A DNA stretch of 64,000 bases, taken from NCBI GenBank assembly GCA_945643635.1, contig CALZFC010000060.1, positions 1,346,501-1,410,500 of the forward strand, read 5' to 3'. A program made the position numbers and the translations under genes. The DNA comes from Allodiplogaster sudhausi (lineage: Eukaryota > Nematoda > Chromadorea > Rhabditida > Diplogasteridae). The notes under the pieces are model-generated. The model did no database searches. It saw only the letters and a program-made list of their open reading frames with translations, and was not told the origin of the DNA. Position 1 is the stretch's first letter. The number at the start of each line of letters is the position of its first letter. This document shows, piece by piece, positions 35,805 to 47,100 of this stretch.

Positions 35805-36790
35805 TATGTAGCATCCAAGGACTGTTTTATCAAATGTAGCACTCATCAACCTTTTGTTTTTAGAGATTCACAATATTTGTACGCAATATGCGAATGAACG
35901 CCAGTTTTGTATAGCCCGCATTAATTATTTCAAATCTCCCACCCTTCCGTGAAGGACCTAGCAAGTATTGCGATCGCGTTGCGGCCTTAACCTTCCCCTC
36001 GCCTATGTTGCTTGATTATGCCTCTCCCTCCCTGCCGGGTCATTGTCCATCTTCTTGCTCGTCACGGCGGGTAGGGCCTCTACATGTATTCTTGTTTGTA
36101 TGTATTATATTATTTATTTAGGAGAGTTGTTAGAACTTTCTCTCGCTTTTCATCTTGTATTACCATGGACCCTTTGGCCATTCCTATGCGTTTTCTCGCA
36201 TTCTATTGCCAGTTGAGGATATTTCGTCATTTGCGTTATTTCCTTATATGCATCTCTCACTTTCTCTCACTCTCTCTCTCTCTCTCTCTACATTTCTTCT
36301 CATTTATTCCCGGCGTCATTGTATGCTTGTGTGTTCGGTCATCCCGCCACCCCTGCCGGCTTTCTACCGAGCTCTTTAAGGGATCAAGGCGATGCATGCA
36401 GGCACCTCCGTGACGTCGGCGCGCGCCATTATATGAATGTCCTTTTGTAGCCATGTGTTGCATATAACGAGTTTGGCAGCGAAAATGCAGGCGATTCTTG
36501 ATGTCACAAATGCATGCTTTCATTTGCAGTAACACGTTGCCGCGCAACAGTAGAAAGCCTTTATAATATCAAAAAAAGAAAATAATTTTTTGAAACCACA
36601 TTGAACATATCCTTATGACGCGATTAGCATGGGCCCCCATGGATGTTCATAAGTGCCCTTAGCAAATCGCGTCATATGTTGTGGCGGGGAAGGCCGGAAG
36701 GCCGCCCCCCCCCCACGGCCACAAAATGCTGTAACTGGCGCCTATTCGGTGAAGGGAATACCGCACTTTCTTTCATGGCATCCCTTGTGA
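35805..36790. other. 3' flank of receptor 2
   Basis: Contains a CT run (36255-36300). 36405-36560 (GTCCTTTTGTAGCCATG, AGGCGATTCTTGATGTCAC) is repeated at 41245-41390. At 36613-36680 there is a tiny element with TATGACGCGATT and AAATCGCGTCATA ends. No gene. Confidence 0.6.
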
Positions 36791-37435
36791 ACAGATTATT
36801 CCAAGTTCAATGCATATTCTGCAAGAAGCATGATCTGCATCGATGAAGCACTCCGCGGTAAGGCTTTAGTCGTTGACCTTATAACCGAAGGGTACTGTGA
36901 CCATTGGCCGGGAGGCGAAAAAGAGGCTAAGAAAATGCTAAAAGACACAGGGAAGGCAATAAAAGAAGCACTAGAACGGCAGAGAGTAGGCGGAGAGACT
37001 ACAGAGGAAGAGAGCATTTGTTCGATGTGCAATTTCGCATAAGTTTTAAATGAATGCATTCAGCTGAATTGTAAGACAGGCAGCAAATTCCACTCCACAC
37101 TATCTCGACTGGGCCTCCTATGCAACATTAATGACGCCAAAACGGGAACTCAAGTGAGAAAAATGTTGTCTGGAGACATTACAGAGCAGCTTTGGAACGT
37201 GTTTGAGGGGCGACAGCCGACCACAACTATGAGAATACAGGGAGGGATCATGTCTTTCACTGCTGCCCGATTCTGGACAGACAGTGAGATCGATGAGTAC
37301 GAGCGACTCATACCATCGCTGCAATCCATGATGGCCGCGACACAGCCACTACGCTCGGTCACTCTCAAGCTGGACATCCTATTCCAGCATGTTGTGCCGT
37401 TCATGAGGAGATGGAAGACCTGGGGGGGGAGATAA
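36791..37435 (+). pseudogene. Unidentified open frame with one in-frame stop
   Basis: A single frame is open from 36791 to the stop at 37433-37435 except for one TAA at 37040-37042. The first part reads MICIDEALRGKALVVDLITE, then Lys/Glu-rich helix text (EAKKMLKDTGKAIKEALERQ) and CSMCNFA. After the stop come STLSRLGLLCNINDAKTG, MLSGDITEQLWNVFEG and DSEIDEYERLIPSLQSMMAA. Composition is protein-like and unlike the surrounding AT-rich flank. I do not recognise the family. A broken transposon protein, or a gene with a short intron over the stop, are the main options. Confidence 0.45.
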
Positions 37436-38847
37436 GTGGCGATCAGAGTATTCTACGAACTAGGTTGATGGATAGCGGATCGAAGGCGCATGAACGCATG
37501 GAAGAAGAGGAGGAAAGAGGCCAATAAATTGTTCTATTGCTAATATACTTACTTATCGTTTCAACTTTAATCACAAATGTTTCCAACAATTTAGATAAAA
37601 CGTTTCTAAACTAACTGGTCGTTAATAAGGCTGGAGGGGAACAAGAAAAAAGGGGTGGAGACAAATGGTACCTTCGCGAAGGCTTCGGAGGAGATTTAAC
37701 GTGCGGTCTATATGGTCTAATGGAGATCGTCAGGAGACTGAACCGGATAGTTGGAGGCATATGAGTTGCTGGTGTGCTCAAGTCTAACTCACAAAAAAAT
37801 ACGACATTTCCCATCAAGAGAAATGACCTCGCCCCTCTTTCTCTCCAAGTTTGCCTGGTGCTCTCCGCCTTCAAGCTAGTCGGTTTCAACGAGGATGCAC
37901 TTCTCGATCTCGTATCCACTCGCATGAAGAATCAGTAGATCTATAGTGGCAGCGGCTCTAATTTTATCCTTACTTTATATGTTCCCCAATTTTTTTTCGA
38001 AGTGAAGAAAGTCAAATTTTATCATGTTTAGTATCAGATCGTATGAATTGAACCAGTTTCGGCACTCTAAAGTACAAAATTATTTGGCGTGGATAATTTA
38101 TGACTGCTTCTGGGATCTCCTTCCATTCGAGACCAGCTGGTTGTCGCTTCTTCGTTGTCATTAAGAGTAAATGTCAAGAATGAGACATACGTGTGGGCCG
38201 GCCTGTATTCATAACGAACTCTGCAGTTGACATGCTGTCTTTAGATGATGCATCTGGTAGATGTGTTGGAAAGTGGAAAGGCCTTATTACCTTTTTAGAG
38301 CGATTCTGTTGTAGTCTATCTTACCATATAATATAACGGCATATGAATATGTTAGGTGGAAAGTGGAGATTAGTACACACCGCATTGCCTGAAATGTTCA
38401 TTTGTAGTTAGGCCACGAATAGGAGATATAGTGGGTGACGCCCGAACTTCATATGACGCGAACCTTTTTGTAACCCGCCCACATTTCCAATGAATCCTAT
38501 AAAAATGACTTCGAAGCAACTCATTTGGTGGCAAACTCGCGTCTTTGTAGACAAGACTGCAACAGATTTTTTGCTATAATGTCACGAACTAAAAACATAG
38601 TTTTGAAGTACAACTCCAACAAAAAGAGCTTCGATCCACTCAAAGTCGGTTCTTTGTAAAAAAAAAAAAAAGTACCAGATTTTTTGCTCTAATGCCGCGA
38701 ACTAAAATTGTAATTTGCTCGGAAAAGAGCTACTATACTTTTTAATAGGAAACTTTCCTCTCAGTCATTCGATATAAAAGTTTAAAAAATTCTATGCCTA
38801 TTTGTCTATATTTGCACAAATTCTCTCTTATTTGGCGGATCTTTCAG
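37436..38847 (+). repeat. Flank blocks R5, R1 and R2 upstream of gene E
   Basis: R5 at 37810-38330, R1 at 38358-38480 (shortened) and R2 at 38545-38785, in the same order as upstream of D. 37436-37800 holds nothing I can identify. Confidence 0.7.
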
Positions 38848-40921
38848 ATGATCCATCACCACCTTCTTCTTGCGCCTCTATTAGTAATTGCAAATGAGAT
38901 TTTCCGCGTCGGTAGCGTAAGTTGTAATTCATACGACACATTTGAAGAAAACGCGATGTTAGTCCGTTACACTTCTCATCCCTTTTGCTAAGGATTTCCC
39001 CTTCCAAACACATGCTCATTTCTCAAGCTGTTACCGATCTCAAGATCACTTATAGGCGAGAGACGTGCTGTGGAGACATTTGCCAAACAGTGTACTACAA
39101 GTTATTCGACGACACTACTTACACTAAGCTGGTGCGCTTCACTAGGTTTTCATCAGAACACTTTTGAATGTCTGACACTGGAAGCAAGCTTGTGAGAAAG
39201 AGGCACTAGAGAACACTTCGTTTGAAGTTCCTCTCAAATTCCCTTTGCTGCTTGAAGAGCTGCCTATCAGGCAGAATATTCGAGTCGTTAAACGGCTGCT
39301 ACCGCATCAACGGTGACATCTTGTGCTTTTGCAAGTTGGGCAATCTTTTCCACATTCACGAGATAGCCTACAAACATATTCTTGTCAGTTGTAAAGTAAT
39401 TAGCGTAATATTAGCTTCGTTGCTCCAGTGAGTCCATGTGCAATCATCACGAAGACGCGGTTCATGTTAAGAAGGAACGCAATCTAACATGCACGGTCAC
39501 TGATGCTGACGGCAACATGGCATTGGTCTGCGACGTGATCGGAAAAAGAAAAGAAACACTCAATAAATATTCTTTAGAATTTGAGTGCAACTATGTATTT
39601 TAATTCGTTTTTACGAACAAGTCAAAGTTAGTAGATAAATTATTACATTCAATTTGGCAGTCAAAGGAGCTCTAAACTGTACAGTGATTTATTTGATGAT
39701 CTATAAGAATTTTCCTGACTGTTGCAGGCATGCCTCTCTAAATCCATTCTATTTCGCAGTTGGGTTATTCAAAAAGTGGCGAATTCAAGAATGCGTTTGG
39801 CCCCTTAAAAGGGGCATTGGTCAAACAATTTTTTTTTCATTCAAGTTATACATTCAGGCGTCCGGCTGTAGATACTGCACGGCTGACTTGAAGGAGGACC
39901 TCAACAGCACTCTAATCAGCAAGTGCTCGGATGGCTTCGAAGCTGTCTTGTCGGATTGGAGATCGCTTTCCTTGTTAGATCATTTACTGATTTCTTTTTT
40001 TTTTTGAAATTTCGAAATATTTGTAGGCGGTTCCTGAATTTGTTCGTTGCATGCTATATTTTGCAGCCTTTTCGAGGACACGTGCTATGTTGAGCGCACC
40101 TTCGTGTACAGTCAGCCGGAACACGATCTGCATTGTCGCTGCAAGAACGTGCGGCTAAATAAAATTATTTTGCAAAAGAGCCAATGTGGCCATTCGCTTT
40201 CCAAAGTTGCAGGCCGACTTCTGCGCAGACGAGATCCTCTCCATGTCGACCACAAACGCCACGCGACCCATTACGTGCGATGAGAACATCGGCGTTGACA
40301 ACACTACCACATGCCAGGTTTTCAGAGAGAATCCCCTTTCCGTATTGGTCAAAGTTTGTAGAAGAAAAGATTCCGCATTGACGTTTTATTAGCTCTTCAG
40401 GGTACGCATTGCTACATCGCTTATTCCGGTAGGGAGATACGGCGTAGCTGTCTAGTGGCTCTCGACGGCTATGAAATACCGGTAGTCAATATTCTTCTGA
40501 TTAATTGAAAATTTCGCCATGTGCCAGGTCGGGCGATTCGCAACAAGTGAAGCATACTACTATGTGTGTACGAGCGACTTCTGTAACGCGGATGAGGAAG
40601 CGGCGCGCGCGTCCCTCTGCGCGGCAAACGTGTCTGACGTGTCGCCCCAGTGCGAGCAAATCAAACCTGCCTCCCGACCGAAACTCGACAACAAATGGAA
40701 TGTTAGTAGAGCTCATTTTCCGCTTTATATTTATGATCTTCTGACGCATAAATATAAATTGATATAACATATAAACAAAAAAAAACTAATAATTTCGTCA
40801 AAAATTAACGAATTTGATGTTTCAGCTAATTTGTTCAACATCGCCTGGTGAAGAAAATGGACTTCTTTCTCCCTTAACAGTCTTATATCTCTATATGTTA
40901 ATCGCAATATTCTGCGCTTGA
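38848..40921 (+). CDS. Three-finger gene E: GPI-anchored, three Ly6/ET-like modules
   Basis: Ten exons: 38848-38957, 39056-39145, 39260-39334, 39429-39525, 39858-39973, 40067-40148, 40213-40317, 40401-40481, 40528-40701, 40826-40921; 341 aa, all phases close. Signal peptide MIHHHLLLAPLLVIANEIF. Module 1: SCNSYD, ETCCGDIC, LNGCY, CFCNESMCN. Module 2: SGCRYC, KCSDG, EDTCY, HCRCKN, DFCAD, ITCD. Module 3: CQGTHCY, SCLVAL, VCTSDFCNADEEA, SLCAAN. Then CSTSPGEENG and a hydrophobic tail, a GPI signal. The first cysteine of module 1 (Gly-Cys-Ile-Ser-Cys in D) is Ser here, so one disulfide of that module may be lost. No insertion is present, which makes E the best empty-site reference for the damaged paralogues. 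R2 lies about 60-300 bp upstream. Confidence 0.9.
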
Positions 40922-41009
40922 CAGTGAAGCGCAACAGGGAACATGCTCATTTTCGATTATGACAATACCGTTCAATTGGGGAAAATACTTCTGAATCGTA
41001 GCTCTACAG

Positions 41010-41230
41010 TTCGGTGGTGAGCTCCAACCTCTACTGCTTCTTCTCAACCGACTATCGGACTGCCTTCTCTACACTTATCATAATTTGAAGAATTGATAAG
41101 TGGCTTGAACTCTTTTGTATAGCCTCTGTGTCTGTGAAACGTTTTGTTAAATACACGCACACAATAAGCTGTTTTATGTGCCAGGAGTTGTGTATTGGAC
41201 TGTGACGTTTGAAACCAACGTCAAAGTGGG
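41010..41230 (+). pseudogene. Receptor fragment (exon 8 remnant)
   Basis: After TCTACAG the text TTCGGTGGTGAGC and LYCFFSTDYRTA is the start of receptor exon 8 (SSVVS..YLYCFFSSDYR) for about 48 nt. It then jumps to the 3' flank of receptor 1 (41060-41230 matches 13390-13590). A truncated third receptor copy. Confidence 0.85.
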
Positions 41231-42009
41231 AGCAAGAACACGTCGGCGCGCTCCTTTATCAATGTCCTTTTGTAGCCATGCCGTTATATGACAAATGACA
41301 CACAGGCGATACTTGATGTCACGAATGCATACTTACATTTACCATAACATGTAGCCACACAGCAGTAGAAACCCGTTATTTGTATGTGAATAAAAAACTT
41401 ATCTTCTGAACCGACATGTGAACTTATGACGCGATTTGCGAGAAAATCGTAAGGAAGCTAATAAGCGGGGGAACCAGCAAAATTAGATTTTGCTCAAAAG
41501 CACTTCACAGATGCCCCTTAGCACGGAGAAACTAATGGAATGGGTCCGGGAGTCTGAAAATGTCATTTTGGCGAGCTGTGCGATGCTAAAAATTCGAGTT
41601 CTGGTGTCGCAAATATTATTGGAAAATATTTGCTTTACCAATATCAGGCATAAGGGTGGCCCACACGACTACCCAATATATATAGTCTGTTGACAATTCC
41701 AACTTTAGATATTGTAATTTTGAGTTTCCGTCTGGAAGCATTTTGTCTTTCCTTTGTATTTTGATCCGGTCTGGATCAGTATTAGCCTTGTGTAGCGTGT
41801 GTGCGGGTGGCTTCCTCTGCTGTTCCCGTCGTATTCTTCCCTTTCCGTCGCTCGCTAAACCTATTGTTGCTTTATTCAATGCTTGGAAACTCAGTTCAGA
41901 TTTGGATATATAATCGTGTCGTCGTAACTTGCTCATTCTTACTGTAAAGGAAGTCATTCCACATGAACAGTAAGGCACAAGTTTCGACATATGAGCATAC
42001 GTAATCCTA
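41231..42009. other. Intergenic with a one-ended FB4-family piece
   Basis: 41245-41390 repeats 36405-36560. 41424-41650 begins TATGACGCGATTTGCGAGA and follows the left arm of FB4 at low similarity (TTTTGCTCAAAAG.., GGAATGGGTC.GGGAG), without a right arm. The rest shows nothing identifiable. Confidence 0.55.
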
Positions 42010-42190
42010 CAAAAATAGCTTCGAAGCTTGAATCTACTCAAAATCGTATCCTTATTTTTTTTAAAGACGGCATCAGACTTATTGCTATACTAAAATTGTA
42101 GCTTTGCTCGTCGAAGGGGCTGCGACCGTTGAATACAAGCTGCAGTAAAGCAGTTTCTCTGTCTTTCGATGTACGAGAAAATCTTCTGTG
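42010..42190 (+). promoter_or_regulatory. R2 block of gene F, displaced by FB4
   Basis: Carries AATTGTAGCTTTGCTCG, AAGGGGCTGCGACCGTTGAA and CTGCAGTAAAGCAG. In genes B, D and E this block lies roughly 60-600 bp before the ATG; here FB4 has pushed it to about 2 kb upstream. Confidence 0.55.
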
Positions 42191-42221
42191 AAATATTGAA
42201 CTGACGCTATATGTATATCTA

Positions 42222-43971
42222 TATGACGCGATTTGTGAGAGAATCAAAATGCTCGGGGCCCTAGAAAAATCGTCATCTCCTATTTTGCTTAAAAGTGGTT
42301 TCTAATTAAAGTTTGACCCGTAGAAGCGAATGGGATGGGTCTTGGAGCCTAAAAAATTCATTTTAAAAAGTTATGAAGAATTGAAAAACTGCGCATCTTT
42401 TTGAGGTGATCGAGTAAATCGCATGTTTATGAACATTTCTCCGCGCATAGTGAAGCAATCTAAGTGAAAATTTTAATGTAGATATAAAAGATATTGCTTA
42501 TTTAAATTGTCAAAACAGAATTTGAAAATTTTCAAATATCGATTTTTTACGTGCTCTCAAACTCAATAAGGAATGTTCATGTTATATTACAATTTACACC
42601 TACAGTTTTATATGTATCGTATAGAGCATAAAATTGGTTTTCGAATGATATATAGGGTGTTTCATTTCGACGAACTATGCGGCTTTTCTATGCGTTTAGG
42701 TCATGCGCAACAGTGAAAACTGGCGCAGAATCGGGGGGCGACGCGATATTGGTCGCATTCAAATATCGACTTTCTATATATCTAGTGATATTTTGTTTTA
42801 GATCTTTCTTTTTACTTTTATGAAACGATTAAGCTCATTTTTGAGCAAAAAATTCACTTTTCGACCAAATATTAACGAATTCAATCATCTCCACAAAAAG
42901 AGACCGAGTTGTCGTGAAAGTGCGTTAAATTAGCTACAAAGTAAAATTCTTGAAACGAAAATTAAAGGAAGCTTTTTCCCGCAACAAATCGAAAAGCGAC
43001 TAAAACCAGCTATAACACTATGCAAATACACCAATTCACCAAATTTTCGCCGCGTGAATTAGAATATTCGAATGTGTAAATTGGAATATTCGAATTCGAC
43101 GTCCCTGGTGAATCTGGTGAATTGGTGTATTTACATAGTGTTATAGCCGGATTGAGATGCTTTTCGATTTGCTGCGAGAAAAACACTCCTTTAATTTTCG
43201 TTTCAAGAATTTTACTTTGTAGCTAATTTAACGCACTTTCACGACAACTCGGTCTCCTTTTGTGGAGATGAATGAATTCGTTAATATTTCAATACATACA
43301 TCATAAAAGTGCATTTTTTGCTCAAACATGAGCTTAATTCAAAAAAGTAAAAAGAAAGATCAAAAACAAAATATCATTAGATATATAGAAAATCGACATT
43401 TGAAGGTCATGCGCAACAGTGAAAACTGGCGCAGAATCGCGTCGCCCCGCGATTCTGCTCCAGTTTTCACTGTTGCGCATGACCTAAACGCATAGAAAAG
43501 CCGCATAGTTCGTCGAAATGAAACACCCTATATATCATTCGAAAGCCAATTTTATGCTCTATTCGAAACATATAAAACTGTATGTGTAAATTGTAATATA
43601 ACATGTACATTCCTCATTGAGTTTGAGAGCACGTAAAAAATCGATATTTGAAAATTTTCAAATTCTGTTTTGACAATTTAAATAAGCAATATCTTTTATA
43701 TCTACATTAAAATGTGCACTTAGATTGCTTCACTATGCGCGGAGAAATGTTCATAAACATGCGCCTTACTCGATCACCTCAAAAAGATGCGCAGTTTTTC
43801 AATTCTTCATAACTTTTTAAAATGAATTTTTTAGGCTCCAAGACCCATCCCATTCGCTTCTACGGGTCTAACTTTAATTAGAAACCACTTTTAAGCAAAA
43901 TAGGAGATCACGATTTTTCTAGCTCCCCAGCCCTTTTGATTAATTTTGATTCTCTCGTAAATCGCGTCATA
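42222..43971. mobile_element. Fold-back element FB4 between R2 and gene F
   Basis: 1.75-kb palindrome with tips TGACGCGATTTGTGAGAGAA and its complement, flanked by TA on each side. The arms meet near 43020-43150, where ACCAATTCACC, TTAGAATATTCGAAT, AATTGGAATATTCGAATTC and GGTGAATTGGTG form the hinge. TA flanks suggest a Tc1/mariner-type or related mechanism (inference). No protein recognised in it. Confidence 0.88.
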
Positions 43972-44138
43972 TGCATATTTATGTAAAATACATTGCATAT
44001 CGAATTTGACGAGAATGAACAAAATAAAATTATTTCCTTTCATTGATCAGCATCTAATATGAGCTCATCGCCACACCGTTCTCATGCTGCTAATTCACGG
44101 CCCTATGACAATGCTCTCTTATTTGGCAGATCTTTCAG

Positions 44139-47100
44139 ATGTTCCATCGCCATTTTCTTCTTGAGCTTCTCTTAGTGTTTGCAACAGAGGTTTTCCGTGT
44201 CGGTTGCGTAAGTTGTAACTATTTCGGCTCCGAAGTGGAAAGCGCCGTGTTAGTCCGTCACTCTTCCTTTACGCATCTCTAAGGATTTCCATTTCCTATC
44301 ACATGCTCCAACTCAGTGCAATTATGATACTTAGTAAAAAGCTAGCAAAACAGTATCTTCAAGATTTCATTGAAGGGAAATCGTGTCGAGAACCGAAACA
44401 CTTCAAATTTTAGTCGGAGAAATTAAAGAAATAGCGCACATTACTTTATTTAGTGCGTCACGGTCTTAAGTTCATGTAACGTCGATGACGCTACACTAAA
44501 ATTTTACTAAGTATCGCCTTAACACGCCGTGGTTCATTTCTCAAGCTTTTACTGATCTCTAGTTCACTCATAGGCGAGAGACGTGCTGTGGAGACATTTG
44601 CCAAACAGTGTATTTCAAATTATTCGACGACACTACTTACACTAAGCTGGTGGGCTTTTCGAGGTTTCCATCAAAAAACTTTTGAATGACTGACGCTGGA
44701 AGTATGCTTTTGAGAAAGAGGCACAAGAGCTGAAATGTGATGTTGAGGTATCATTAGAGATTATATTTCTTCATAGTTCTTCATTGGAAATTCCTCTGTT
44801 ATTCTCTTTGTTGCTTCAAGAGGTGCCTGTCAAGCAGAATATTCGAGTCGTACAACGGCTGCTACAGCACATTTAATGAAAAAAACGTGTGCTTTTGCAA
44901 GTTGGGCAGTTTTTCCACATTCATCATAGACCAGATATTTTTCCGGCTAACATACATATTCTTTATATACGCAAGTAATCAGCGTAACCTTGACTTCTTT
45001 GCTCCAGTAAGTCCTTGTGCAACCAATACGATGAGACTGTTCACATCGAGAAGAAAGGCAATCTGACATGCACGGTCGCTGCTGCAGACGGCAACATGTC
45101 ATTGGTTAGCGACGTGCTCGAAAAGGGAAACTGAAAAAGTAAGGAAACTCCAGAATAAATATTCATTTGAATTTTATGCGCATGTTAGTGTTAACTTTAT
45201 TTTTACACAAATTACGTAACTGTCATTTTAAAGCGTTTTTGCGAACGAATCAAAGTCAGTCTGAATTATGACACTCAATTTTCCGTTAAAGGAGCAAAAA
45301 AACTGAATCGTGATATATAAGAATTTTCCCACTATTGCAGTCGCGTCTCTCTCTCTCTAAATCCATGCTCTTTCGTAATTCTGTATGAAAAAGGAGCGAA
45401 TTCTAGATTGCATTGTTGGCTCATTTAAAGGAGCTCTAAGATGGTTTTTTGGTGCATGAACGTTTGTATTAGCCTTACATTCAGGCGTCCGGCTGTAGAT
45501 ACTGCACGGCTAACTTGAAGGAGGGCCTCAACGATACCCTAATCAGCAAGTGCTCGGATGGACTCGAGGTGTACTGGTCGGATTGGAGATCGCTTTCCTA
45601 GTTAGATCATTAATTGATTGTCTTTAAAAAATCTGTGGGTTGCTCAATTTAGTTCATTTCAAGGTATATTGCCATTTGTTTTCGAAAGCTTGAAACTTTG
45701 TAGGAGATGTCGGAATTTGTTTCAGCCATGTGTACAGCACATATTTTGCAGCCTTTTCGAGAACATGTGCTATGTTCAACGCACCTTCCTGAACAGTCAG
45801 CCGCAACACGATCTGCATTGTCGCTGCAAAAATGTGCGGCTAAATATATTATGGCGAAATAGACCTACTTGGCCATTCTCTATTCAACGTTGCAGTCCGA
45901 CTTCTGCGCAAATGAGATCCTCTCCATTTCGACCGCAAACGTCCCGCGTCCCATCAAGTGTGATGAGAACATCAACATTCAAGACACCGAAACGTGCCAG
46001 GTCTTTTGAGAAGCCCTTTTCGTATTGGTCAAAGTTTGTAGAAGCATTGGCGTTTCATTAGCTATCGCCCTTCAGGGTACGCATTGCTACGTCATTTACT
46101 ACGGGAGGCAGATATGGCGTGGCTGTCTAATGGCTCTTGGCAGCTATGATATACCGGTAGTCAATATTCTACTGTTAAGAGAGCTTCTCTGTAAGAGTCG
46201 AGCATGCGCTTAAGGCAGCCTGCCCCGGGAAAATTGTTTTCGAATTCATTAACGGAAAACATTTTGCTTATACAACTCGACGTGCTCTTTTTAATGAGAC
46301 TAATTTCATCATCATCCGATTTTTTCCCTTCGGGATACACTACCGTAACCCTGAAAATTCATTGAGCCATAAATCGGTTCAAAATCTGTTTTGAGAAACG
46401 ATGTACATATCATTCAATAGCATTTCGAAAGCTCTTCAAATTTCATCTAGGAACATGTTTTACGAAAATTTTATTTTATCCGAGAAAATTGGCGTTAAAT
46501 TATTTGAAGGGTCGACACGCCACTTTCTGCTCATTTCTACACTCTGGAACCTAGATAGAAAGAAAGAGCGTGAAATTTGCTATCAAATAATCACCATTCA
46601 AGAAAAATCTGAGCGTACCAATTTTTTCTATGACGCGAGCAATGCGCGCGAGTCGGTCAAAATGGCACATTTTTGGCCGCCGAGGCACCGTGCAAGCGCA
46701 TTCATCAATCCATAACTACGCTCAATGTTAATATTACAAAATCGTTAGCATATCATCTAAGAGCTCTCACAGAGATCTTCAAATGCTACGTACATACTTT
46801 TATTGAAATATGTATATTTCTATGAAAAATTTCGTTCTGTACTATTAGAACGCTTAAAAAACTACTTTACAAACATTTACGCATTTCAAGACATACATCA
46901 TAAGAAAGAGCGTGAAATTTTCTACAAGATGAACCCCTTTCAATAAAATTTCAAGTCTATTATGTTTTGTTATAAGTCATAAGAGTAGGTAAAGTTGCGT
47001 CGCTGTCCTTTCGCCCAAGAATTTTGCTGTTTAGATTATTCGAATTGGAATATTCCAATATCTTTTTCCGGTGAAGAATTGTGCTAAGCTGATGCCCAAT

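Noticed and set aside
39858..39990. Extension of exon 5 to the stop after LSLLDH
   Set aside because: The donor CTT|GTTAGA and the phase of exon 6 give a continuous frame in D, E and F, so the downstream stop is intronic.
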